Positions 12,979 through 19,044 of a DNA stretch of 19,044 nt are shown piece after piece. The notes beneath the pieces are model-generated. The model saw only the letters and a program-made list of their open reading frames with translations. It made no database searches and was not told the origin of the DNA. The position numbers and the translations under genes are program-made. Origin of the DNA: Promethearchaeia archaeon (GTDB lineage Archaea > Asgardarchaeota > Lokiarchaeia > Sigyniarchaeales > SOKP01); assembly GCA_029856445.1 (NCBI GenBank), contig JAHQWY010000029.1, positions 1-19,044 of the forward strand, given 5' to 3'. Every line of letters begins with the position of its first letter. Position 1 is the first letter of the stretch.

Positions 12979-14970
12979 TCACCACTGTTTTTTTTTCTGA
13001 TAGTAATTTCTTATTACAAAAGCGGAGCCATAAAGGATAAAAACAACTAATAATAAAGTTAAAGCAGATCCTGCAACAGTTGTATCCGCTTCTGGACTCC
13101 AATATGACAACACTAATATATATATATGAAAAGAAAGAGCCATAGTTGACTCATTCCAGGATTTTGGTAGGCTTCTTGATGTAAATACAGCAGCTGTAAA
13201 CATTATTGGGGCTGTTTCGCCAGCAGCTCTACCCATTCCTAAAATAATTCCTGTAATAATCCCAGGTATAGCAGAGGGCAAAACAATCTTATATATACTT
13301 TGCCATTTAGTTGAACCTAATGCTAAACTACCTTCTCGAAAAGATTGGGGAATAGCCTTTACAGCTTCTTCAGTTGTTCTAATAATGGCTGGTAATATCA
13401 TTAATCCTAAAGTGAGCCCTCCAGCCCATATTGATAGACCGAAATCTAACGTTAAGACAAAAAACAAATAACCAAATAATCCAAATACTATTGATGGCGT
13501 TCCATTTAAATTATCAATAGCAGCTCTAATAATTTTAGTGACTTTTCCTCCTTTAGAATATTCTGATAGATAAATCCCTGAGAAAATCCCTATAGGAACA
13601 GCAAATACAATAGCACAAGCAACTAAATAGAAAGTACCTATAATTGCAGGCAAAATTCCCCCAGTCTCTCCTCTGGGATATCCTGTTAAAAAATCCTTTT
13701 CTATAATTACAGGGAAACCTCTTGAAACTATAAAGTATATAATTAAACCTAATGTAAGTAAAACAAGTACACTGGCGGATATTATTAGACCATACCAAAA
13801 CATTTGTTGCCTTTTTGTTGATATAATTCTTAGTAGATAAAAAGACCCAACAATACCGCCTGAAATATATATTGCATAGAACCCAAACCAAGTAAAAAAA
13901 ACCCAGGTAAAGAATCCTATAAAGATTCCATATATAATTAATTTACGATGATGAAGAAGAAACGATTTTAATATTGTTTCTTTTCGTGAGGGGGAATAGA
14001 ATTTTTTACGAAAATTCTTCTTTTTTTGCTTTCCTTGGAATTTCTTCTTTAATCTTCCTAGTATCACATTTGCTATTGAATTGATAACGAAGGTCATTAA
14101 AAATAAGATTATGGCTAAGGCAAATAACCCTTCTACGTGAAGATCAGTTGCTTCTCCTAATTCAAGTGTGATTGCAGCTGTAATTGTTCTTATTCCTGAA
14201 AACAAATTCGTTATGGGATTTGGCTGTACTAAGCGATTTCCAGTTACCATTACTACAGCAATTGTTTCTCCAATTGCTCTACCTAAGCCTAAAATAATTC
14301 CTGCCGTTATACCAGACATTGCGGCAGGTAAAATTGCTTTGCTTATAGTTTGCCATTTCGTTGATCCCATCGCTAATGAAGCCTCCCGATACTCATTCGG
14401 AACCGAACTAATAGCATCCTCACATACACTAACGATTGTGGGTAAAGCCATGATAGCCAAAATAATTGATCCTGAGAGCCAAGTATCTCCCGAGGAGAGA
14501 TTAAAAGTTCTCATGATCCATGGATTTAACAAGGTAAATCCAAAATAACCATATACCACAGATGGAATCCCTGAAAGCAATTCTACTCCAAGTTTTAGAT
14601 ATTTCCTAAACCTAGGAGGAGCAATTTCTGCTATAAAAATTGCACACGCAATTCCTAATGGAATAGCTATTATCATGGCTCCAATCGAGACTAGAATTGT
14701 ACCTAGAATTAGTAAATATGCACCATAGTATCCTGCTGTAGGAAACCAAATTCTTCCCGTGAAAAATTCTTTTAATGATACATGTGAGAAAAAATTACCT
14801 CCTGTAGTAAATAAGAAATATATTATAAAAACCATGAAAATTACAGCGATAAAAGCACAAATAAAAAGTATCAATCTTACACTATTATCTGAGTTAAAGA
14901 ATTCTTTGAATGAAAATCTTTTTACTTCAAGTTGTTCCAGATCCTCTTCATAAACTAGCTCTGTGGCCAT
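12979..14970 (-). CDS. pstCA: Fused phosphate permease PstC-PstA
   Basis: A single 663-aa chain in which the two channel subunits PstC and PstA are joined. The N-terminal half has PstC-like features: GIPSVVYGYFG, then the coupling loop EYREASLAMGSTKWQTI and GRAIGETIAV. A basic linker around residues 300-335 (GRLKKKFQGKQKKKNFRKK) follows. The C-terminal half has the PstA features NGTPSIVFGLFG, SFREGSLALGSTKWQSI and GRAAGETAPI. About six membrane helices per half are visible, plus extra helices after the linker. The start ATG 14970 lies 26-29 nt from a TATA-like box, suggesting a leaderless transcript. The stop overlaps the pstB leader. There is no sign of a frameshift at the junction; the reading frame is continuous and the linker is low-complexity, so the fusion appears real. 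Confidence 0.94.
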   Translation of the reverse strand: MATELVYEEDLEQLEVKRFSFKEFFNSDNSVRLILFICAFIAVIFMVFIIYFLFTTGGNFFSHVSLKEFFTGRIWFPTAGYYGAYLLILGTILVSIGAMIIAIPLGIACAIFIAEIAPPRFRKYLKLGVELLSGIPSVVYGYFGFTLLNPWIMRTFNLSSGDTWLSGSIILAIMALPTIVSVCEDAISSVPNEYREASLAMGSTKWQTISKAILPAAMSGITAGIILGLGRAIGETIAVVMVTGNRLVQPNPITNLFSGIRTITAAITLELGEATDLHVEGLFALAIILFLMTFVINSIANVILGRLKKKFQGKQKKKNFRKKFYSPSRKETILKSFLLHHRKLIIYGIFIGFFTWVFFTWFGFYAIYISGGIVGSFYLLRIISTKRQQMFWYGLIISASVLVLLTLGLIIYFIVSRGFPVIIEKDFLTGYPRGETGGILPAIIGTFYLVACAIVFAVPIGIFSGIYLSEYSKGGKVTKIIRAAIDNLNGTPSIVFGLFGYLFFVLTLDFGLSIWAGGLTLGLMILPAIIRTTEEAVKAIPQSFREGSLALGSTKWQSIYKIVLPSAIPGIITGIILGMGRAAGETAPIMFTAAVFTSRSLPKSWNESTMALSFHIYILVLSYWSPEADTTVAGSALTLLLVVFILYGSAFVIRNYYQKKKQW

Positions 14971-14990
14971 AATTTATCAGGCTTCGGTTT

Positions 14991-15003
14991 AATAATATAT
15001 TAA
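14991..15003 (-). promoter_or_regulatory. TATA box of the pstCA-pstB-phoU operon
   Basis: On the minus strand this reads TTAATATATTATT, centred 26-29 nt before ATG 14970, with no Shine-Dalgarno sequence in between. A TATCAG hexamer occurs on both sides of it (plus-strand 14975-14980 and 15009-15014), which may be coincidence. Confidence 0.5.
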
Positions 15004-15110
15004 TCGTCTATCAGAACCGGAAATTAAAGATATGCAATTAATATTTTTCTTATTAAAATATTAAAAATTTGGCTCAATAAAATCAATTTCTCCATAATCT
15101 CTACATTACC

Positions 15111-15144
15111 TTATAGATATATATAAGATATATAAGATATATAG
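15111..15144 (-). promoter_or_regulatory. TATATAG/TATATAAG array upstream of pstCA
   Basis: Read on the plus strand, units end in G at 15116 (TATAG), 15127 and 15136 (both TATATAAG) and 15144 (TATATAG), a spacing of 11, 9 and 8 bp. It lies about 110-145 bp ahead of the pstCA TATA box and just downstream of the pstS stop. It resembles the arrays at 5000-5034 and 16336-16362, but is oriented opposite to pstCA, so orientation may not matter. Confidence 0.4.
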
Positions 15145-15212
15145 CATTGTGCTCATAAATTTTTTACAAATAAAAAAAAAGTTAAAAAGTTAACAATATT
15201 TATTTAAATCTT

Positions 15213-16133
15213 TTAATAAAGGCTTACAAAACCCTCTGCTTCAACAATATTTTGACCAATTGGTCCATAAATGAAATCTATAAAAGCTTGAGTACCTGCA
15301 TTTGGTAATCCCCGCGTAATTAGATATAAATTTCTTGAAACAGGATAATTCCCTGATTTTACATTAGAAATTGTAGGATTATAGTAGTCTACTCCATTTT
15401 CACTAATAGGTACAGCTATGTGCTCTAGTGGATTAATAAAAGCTAATCCTACATAACCAATAGAGCCTGGATGTGTAGCAACGTAACTAGCAACTGCAGG
15501 ATTATCAGGATAAGTGGTATAACTACCTACATATCCTATATATCCCAGATTATCTATTAATTCTTCCCCGTTATATTGTATAAGTTCTTCAAAGCTAGTT
15601 CTTGTTCCAGATCCTTCTGCTCTAGTAACTACATCAATAGTTCCAGGAGTGCCACCAACATCAGCCCAATCAGTATAAGTACCATTATAGATAAGAAATA
15701 CTTGTTCAACAGTAAGGTTTAAAACTCCGTGCACAGAATCAAAGTCAAAAATTATTGCAATACCATCAGAAGCAAAAATATATTGAATAAGTTCATAATC
15801 ATAGGTCTCATTTTCAGTTGATTTTACTGCACGAGAAGCCATCCCAATTTCAGAAATGCCGAGTCCCGCATTTTTAACTCCAGTACTAGAACCACCAGAG
15901 GATACGCGAATATCATAATTGCTATGATTATCCATATAAATATTTGCAGCTTCTTCAATTACAGGAAAACAAGTAGTAGAACCTGAAACATCAATATATA
16001 TTATTTCATTTCCACCAGTGTTACCTTCTATCGATGTTAGATCAACTAATATTGCACCTTGAATTCCCCAGGTAACAATAAAACAAGCAAAAATTGCGAT
16101 AGACGCTAATATTGTCGATTTTCTTCTTTCCAT
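15213..16133 (-). CDS. pstS: Phosphate-binding protein PstS
   Basis: Extracytoplasmic phosphate receptor of the Pst system, 306 aa. It has a short basic start (MERRKS) and one hydrophobic helix at ~8-30; no clear lipobox, so it is probably anchored by this helix. Phosphate-binding loops of the family are visible: VSGSTTCFPVIEE near residue 50, SSGGSSTGVKN near 80, IGMASRAVK near 97 (the Arg-containing variant of this loop rather than the Asp of E. coli PstS), and RAEGSGTRTSFEE near 173. ATG 16133 has GTGA five bases upstream. It forms its own unit 242 bp upstream of pstCA, perhaps to allow higher expression than the membrane parts. Confidence 0.94.
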   Translation of the reverse strand: MERRKSTILASIAIFACFIVTWGIQGAILVDLTSIEGNTGGNEIIYIDVSGSTTCFPVIEEAANIYMDNHSNYDIRVSSGGSSTGVKNAGLGISEIGMASRAVKSTENETYDYELIQYIFASDGIAIIFDFDSVHGVLNLTVEQVFLIYNGTYTDWADVGGTPGTIDVVTRAEGSGTRTSFEELIQYNGEELIDNLGYIGYVGSYTTYPDNPAVASYVATHPGSIGYVGLAFINPLEHIAVPISENGVDYYNPTISNVKSGNYPVSRNLYLITRGLPNAGTQAFIDFIYGPIGQNIVEAEGFVSLY

Positions 16134-16195
16134 TATTTATTCACATAAATTTTTGTTAATTCAAAAAATAAAAGTAAAAATAAAAGACATTTCGA

Positions 16196-16237
16196 CATAT
16201 AATATGATGATTTATTTACAATATATAATCTATATAG
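16196..16237 (-). promoter_or_regulatory. Candidate pstS promoter with palindrome and TATATAG element
   Basis: CATATAATATG (16196-16206) is a perfect 11-bp palindrome about 63-73 nt ahead of the pstS ATG and may be its TATA box, leaving a leader with a GTGA ribosome-binding site. ATATATAATC-TATATAG (16221-16237) lies directly upstream of it. A weaker AT-rich candidate closer to the gene (around 16164-16170) would give a leaderless transcript, so the assignment is open. Confidence 0.35.
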
Positions 16238-16335
16238 AAAATTTTTCTCTTAACTCTTCATTTGGTTAAAGTAATTCAAATAAACATGAAATAATCCCTA
16301 TAAATTACATTTATGTATTTAAAATAATTGATTTA

Positions 16336-16362
16336 TATATAAAGAATATATAGAATATATAG
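16336..16362 (+). promoter_or_regulatory. TATATAG array in the pstS / abrB-phoU divergent region
   Basis: Units end in G at 16344 (TATATAAAG), 16353 and 16362 (AATATATAG twice), exactly 9 bp apart. Distance is about 90 bp to the TATA box of the rightward regulator gene and about 130 bp to the pstS promoter palindrome, so it could serve both. A further isolated CTATATAG lies at 16432-16439, close to the regulator's TATA box. The rest of this 348-bp gap is AT-rich without other recognisable features. Confidence 0.45.
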
Positions 16363-16450
16363 ACAATTATTTAAAATTAGTTAATATTATCACTATATAA
16401 GGAAATAGTCACTTTTTTCATATTTTTATTTCTATATAGATATAAATCGA

Positions 16451-16458
16451 TATTATAA
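16451..16458 (+). promoter_or_regulatory. TATA box of the AbrB-PhoU regulator gene
   Basis: TATTATAA is centred about 27 nt before ATG 16482, the same octamer and near-identical distance as at the phosphodiesterase promoter. No Shine-Dalgarno sequence intervenes, pointing to a leaderless transcript. Confidence 0.5.
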
Positions 16459-16481
16459 TTAGAAAATTAAACTAAGTAATA

Positions 16482-17489
16482 ATGATGAGTTTTCATATTG
16501 AGAGTCGTAAGGTCCAGAAAACAGGAGGATCTAGTTATATTATATCACTTCCAAAAGTGTGGATTGATAAACATGGAGTTCAAAAAAACGATACATTAGG
16601 AATTTTAAGTCAACCAGACGGTAATTTGTTAATAACACCACAAATTGATACTGAAAAAGTACTAAAAACTAAAGAAATTGATGTAGATGGAATTGAAGAT
16701 GGGAATTTTTTATTCCGTATTCTAATTGGAGTTTATATTATGGGTTTTTCAAGAATTGAGATTAAATCGAGTAGAAAATTTAAACCCTATATTAGAGAAT
16801 GTATAACTAATTTCACCCAAATTGCAATAGGTCCTGAAATTGTCGAGGAATCTAATAATTACATACTTATTAAAGATTTAGTTAATCCTAGGGAGATGCC
16901 ATTCGAGAAAACTATAAGACGTATGTACATTTTGGTCCAAAGTATGCATGAAGATGCAATAAAAGCTTTGCAATCAGGAGACAAAGAGATGGCAAAAGAA
17001 GTAATAAAAAGAGATAATGATGTAGATAGATTACACTGGTTAATTGGTCGACAATCTCATATCGTGCTAAGAGACATTATTCTTTGCCAGAAATTAGGAA
17101 TAACACTAGAACAAGCAAGCCACTTTCAGCAAATTAGCAGGTTATTAGAAAGAACCGCAGATCATGCAGTTCGAATTGCCAAAAACACTTTATTAGTAGC
17201 TGACAAAAATATAGGGAAAGAATTGTTAGATGCTATTTTAAATGCAAGTAATATATCATTACAACTTTTAAACATGAGTCTAGATGCCTGGCTCCAGAAA
17301 AATATTAATTTAGCTAACGAAAACATAGAATTGATTGAGGAATTAATTCAAGCTACTGAAAAAATTAGTCTCAACTCAACTAATGATGCTGAAACTTCAA
17401 TAGCTATAGGTTATATTGTTGAAAGTATCAGAAGAACGGGTGAATATGCTGGAGATATCTCAGAAATTATAATAAATAATCTAGTTTAG
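16482..17489 (+). CDS. AbrB-domain PhoU-like phosphate regulator
   Basis: A 335-aa protein joining an N-terminal SpoVT/AbrB-type DNA-binding domain (residues ~6-52: RKVQKTGGSSYIISLPKVW, then the swapped-hairpin pattern ending in GNLLITP) to a C-terminal PhoU helical bundle from about residue 145. PhoU motifs are present in both repeats: LLERTADHAVRIAKN near 221-235, and a looser SIRRTGEYAGDISEI near 313. This architecture is known in archaea and is generally taken to be a transcription regulator that senses phosphate status. Two ATGs are adjacent (16482 and 16485); the first fits the TATA box. It is transcribed divergently from pstS, a typical position for an autoregulated local regulator, and is the most obvious candidate to bind the TATATAG arrays nearby. 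Confidence 0.9.
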   Translation: MMSFHIESRKVQKTGGSSYIISLPKVWIDKHGVQKNDTLGILSQPDGNLLITPQIDTEKVLKTKEIDVDGIEDGNFLFRILIGVYIMGFSRIEIKSSRKFKPYIRECITNFTQIAIGPEIVEESNNYILIKDLVNPREMPFEKTIRRMYILVQSMHEDAIKALQSGDKEMAKEVIKRDNDVDRLHWLIGRQSHIVLRDIILCQKLGITLEQASHFQQISRLLERTADHAVRIAKNTLLVADKNIGKELLDAILNASNISLQLLNMSLDAWLQKNINLANENIELIEELIQATEKISLNSTNDAETSIAIGYIVESIRRTGEYAGDISEIIINNLV

Positions 17490-17664
17490 TTTAAGTCAGG
17501 TTTAGGCTAGATTTTTTAGAGATGTTGGTCATGATGAATAAAATCATGCTCACATAATATAGACGAATTAGATGGTCTAAATTCTGAATTGAATAAGCTT
17601 ATTAATTTATAGTTTTAAGTGACAAAATTGATAGCTAGAAGTAGAGCTAATCTTTTACTAAATC

Positions 17665-18327
17665 TCACAATTTTTCAGCACTTGTTAGTAGTACCAAGAT
17701 ATAATCTGCAACACCTTCAATTGAGTCAGATATTGCTTCTATAATATCAAAAACGTTCCCCGCTGTAAATATTGTAAAGTAATTCACTGTATAATTAGTT
17801 TCTTGAAGATTTTTCCTTAATTTAATATTAAGTAAATCTACCGCATGCTCAAATTGATTTATTTGATTAGCATATTCATTTATTTTTTTTCGGTTTTCCA
17901 ACAAATCAATAACAATTTTATCTAAATATTGAGCACAATCAACAGTAGTTTTCATCATTTCCAAGATTATATCAATTGTTTCTCTACTACTTTCGTTCCA
18001 AAATTTAATTGGAATTGTATTAATTCTACGAGCAACACCCGTACAGCAATTAGCAACGTCATCCATCCTCTTTATTAGATGAGATAAATCTTGTCTAACA
18101 CTTGGGTTTAATTCACCTCTTGAGATATCTCCTTGGATTTCTCTTCTCAAGTTATCAGCATCTCTTTCTAAAACATCAACTTTATGAAATAATTCATGGG
18201 ATTTTTTAGTATCTTTTTCATTCAATAAAATCTGTAAACCTACGTCTAAATTCTTTACAGTTTCCTGAACTATCTGAGCATGTTTGACGGATTTTTCCAA
18301 AGCATTAACAACTGTTTTTCTTTTCAA
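17665..18327 (-). CDS. DUF47 / PhoU-like partner of the PiT carrier
   Basis: All-helical DUF47-family protein (220 aa from the TTG), the usual companion of PiT phosphate carriers. Family patterns seen: VDVLERDADNLRREI, KRMDDVANCCTGVARRI, INQFEHAVDLLNIKL and a final DSIEGVADYILVLL. It lies 96 bp downstream of the PiT gene on the same strand. Coordinates use the first conventional start, TTG 18327. However, the in-frame codons just upstream (ATA at 18348, then GSLIEF) align with the N-terminus of the paralogue at 10481 (SSLFEWFK), and a GGTGG ribosome-binding site stands 5 nt before that ATA. The real protein may therefore start at 18348 with a non-standard codon, or the ATA may be a base error for ATG. 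Confidence 0.88.
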   Translation of the reverse strand: MKRKTVVNALEKSVKHAQIVQETVKNLDVGLQILLNEKDTKKSHELFHKVDVLERDADNLRREIQGDISRGELNPSVRQDLSHLIKRMDDVANCCTGVARRINTIPIKFWNESSRETIDIILEMMKTTVDCAQYLDKIVIDLLENRKKINEYANQINQFEHAVDLLNIKLRKNLQETNYTVNYFTIFTAGNVFDIIEAISDSIEGVADYILVLLTSAEKL

Positions 18328-18423
18328 AAATTCAATTAATGAACCTATTTAAACCACCATCTTGTTTCAATTCTTATAAAGTCTAATCTATTTTATATAA
18401 TATATATATTTTTGTATAATTTA

Positions 18424-19044
18424 TTATGATAATCCAAATGAATATAGAATAAAATATAAAGATCCTGCTAAAATAGCAGCCACTGGAAATGTAAGAAACC
18501 AATAAAGTCCCATTTTACCCAAACCTTTATAATCTACTTCTTTCTTTTGAGCAATACTTAGTCCAATAATACAAAATACTATTACATGAGAGTGACTAAT
18601 AGGGAGCGCTAGAAGCGTAGCAATCATTAAAATTAGAGCAGAACTTATTTGAATTATGAATCCCTCGCTAGGACGAGTTTCTATCATATGGGAAGCCAAA
18701 TTTTTAATTACATATCGTGCAGCAAAATAAATACCAAGGAAAGCAAAAATACCACATATAATAGCAAATGTAATGTATTGACCATTACTTATTGAATTAT
18801 TTTCTCTAAGGCCTAAAAGAATTCCTAAAGCCTCCCCAGAATTAGCACCAACCCAGATTTCAGCAAATAAAACTGCAAAAAACAACAACCATTTAAAAAA
18901 TTTTTCAGATTTTTCAATCTGTTCTAGACCTCTCAGGCGTGATAAAAATAACTTAACACTTATTTTAAAGAGAATATAGGTTATTAATAAACCAGATAAG
19001 GGGGATATAAACCAGCTTAACACTACATCTCTTAATTTATCATA
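18424..19044 (-). CDS. pit: PiT-family inorganic phosphate carrier, C-terminal half (N-terminus beyond window edge)
   Basis: The frame is open to the right edge (YDKLRDVV precedes the first in-window GTG), so the gene is cut by the window. The part present begins at the mid-protein VLSWFISPLSG motif of PiT carriers and ends normally after LTFPVAAILAGSLYFIL. About six membrane helices are visible. The second signature differs from the family: GANSGEALG (near 18828-18850) stands where GANDVANA is expected, and the downstream LPxSTTH motif reads LPISHSH. The first signature is outside the window. With its DUF47 neighbour this is a low-cost, ion-coupled phosphate uptake system complementing the two ABC importers; the family call is good, and an altered substrate is possible. 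Confidence 0.85.
   Translation of the reverse strand, partial: YDKLRDVVLSWFISPLSGLLITYILFKISVKLFLSRLRGLEQIEKSEKFFKWLLFFAVLFAEIWVGANSGEALGILLGLRENNSISNGQYITFAIICGIFAFLGIYFAARYVIKNLASHMIETRPSEGFIIQISSALILMIATLLALPISHSHVIVFCIIGLSIAQKKEVDYKGLGKMGLYWFLTFPVAAILAGSLYFILYSFGLS

Noticed and set aside
13553..13891. Second minus-strand frame of 112 codons inside pstCA
   Set aside because: It overlaps the linker and PstA start in another frame, is of odd composition (rich in Cys, Tyr and Phe), and the main frame is continuous and conserved.
13940..14050. PstC and PstA being two genes joined by an assembly error
   Set aside because: The frame runs smoothly through a basic linker; there is no remnant stop, ribosome-binding site or start between the halves.
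14975..15014. TATCAG direct repeat flanking the pstCA TATA box as an operator
   Set aside because: Only one hexamer pair, not found at the other promoters of the locus; mentioned in the promoter entry but too weak as a finding.
17490..17664. Possible small gene or RNA between the convergent AbrB-PhoU and DUF47 genes
   Set aside because: No ORF with a ribosome-binding site and no convincing hairpin; it appears to be an ordinary 3'-to-3' spacer.

Overview
The window looks like chromosomal DNA of an AT-rich archaeon. The evidence is a family-B DNA polymerase of archaeal type, a tRNA gene without an encoded CCA, TATA-like boxes about 27-30 nt ahead of several start codons (leaderless promoters) beside Shine-Dalgarno-led genes inside operons, and a PhoU protein carrying an AbrB-type DNA-binding domain. 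An Asgard (Lokiarchaeia-like) host would fit, but the sequence alone does not settle it. I see no CRISPR array, insertion sequence or integration site.

Layout: 1-2381 is the 5' part of polB (minus strand, cut by the window edge). 2545-2892 is a small unknown gene. 3047-3118 is tRNA-Thr(UGU). From 3.3 kb to the right edge almost every gene is recognisably tied to phosphorus: a cytosolic alkaline-phosphatase-superfamily phosphodiesterase (3360-4934); a five- or six-gene ABC importer operon (5125-11167: possible micro-ORF, binding protein, one two-domain permease, two different ATPases, DUF47/PhoU-like protein); a convergent pst operon (fused PstC-PstA, PstB, PhoU, small putative winged-helix protein) with pstS as a separate upstream unit (16133 back to 11208); a divergent AbrB-PhoU regulator (16482-17489); and a PiT-type carrier with its own DUF47 partner (19044 back to 17665). 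That is three transport systems and four PhoU-superfamily proteins side by side.

The most interesting part is the first ABC operon. Its two ATPases are complementarily degenerate. NBD1 keeps Walker A/B, Q-loop and H-loop but its LSGGQ signature reads FGNPG. NBD2 keeps LSGGM but has Glu in place of the Q-loop Gln and Asn in place of the H-loop His. A heterodimer would have one complete and one broken ATP site, an arrangement known from heterodimeric ABC exporters and CFTR but not, to my knowledge, a usual feature of importers. The adjacent DUF47 protein and the setting suggest phosphate or a related P compound as substrate; this is inference.

Regulation: runs of a TATATAG unit at about 8-11 bp spacing occur upstream of the ABC operon (5000-5034), upstream of pstCA (15111-15144) and between pstS and the AbrB-PhoU gene (16336-16362), with a short degenerate copy upstream of the phosphodiesterase (3259-3273). 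They lie some 55-130 bp ahead of the presumed TATA boxes and could be binding sites for a shared phosphate regulator, possibly the AbrB-PhoU protein encoded here.

Intergenic stretches: 2382-2544 holds one hairpin-forming inverted repeat. 3119-3359 holds a T-rich tRNA end and the phosphodiesterase promoter. 16134-16481 holds divergent promoters and repeats. 17490-17664 lies between convergent genes and shows nothing I can name.
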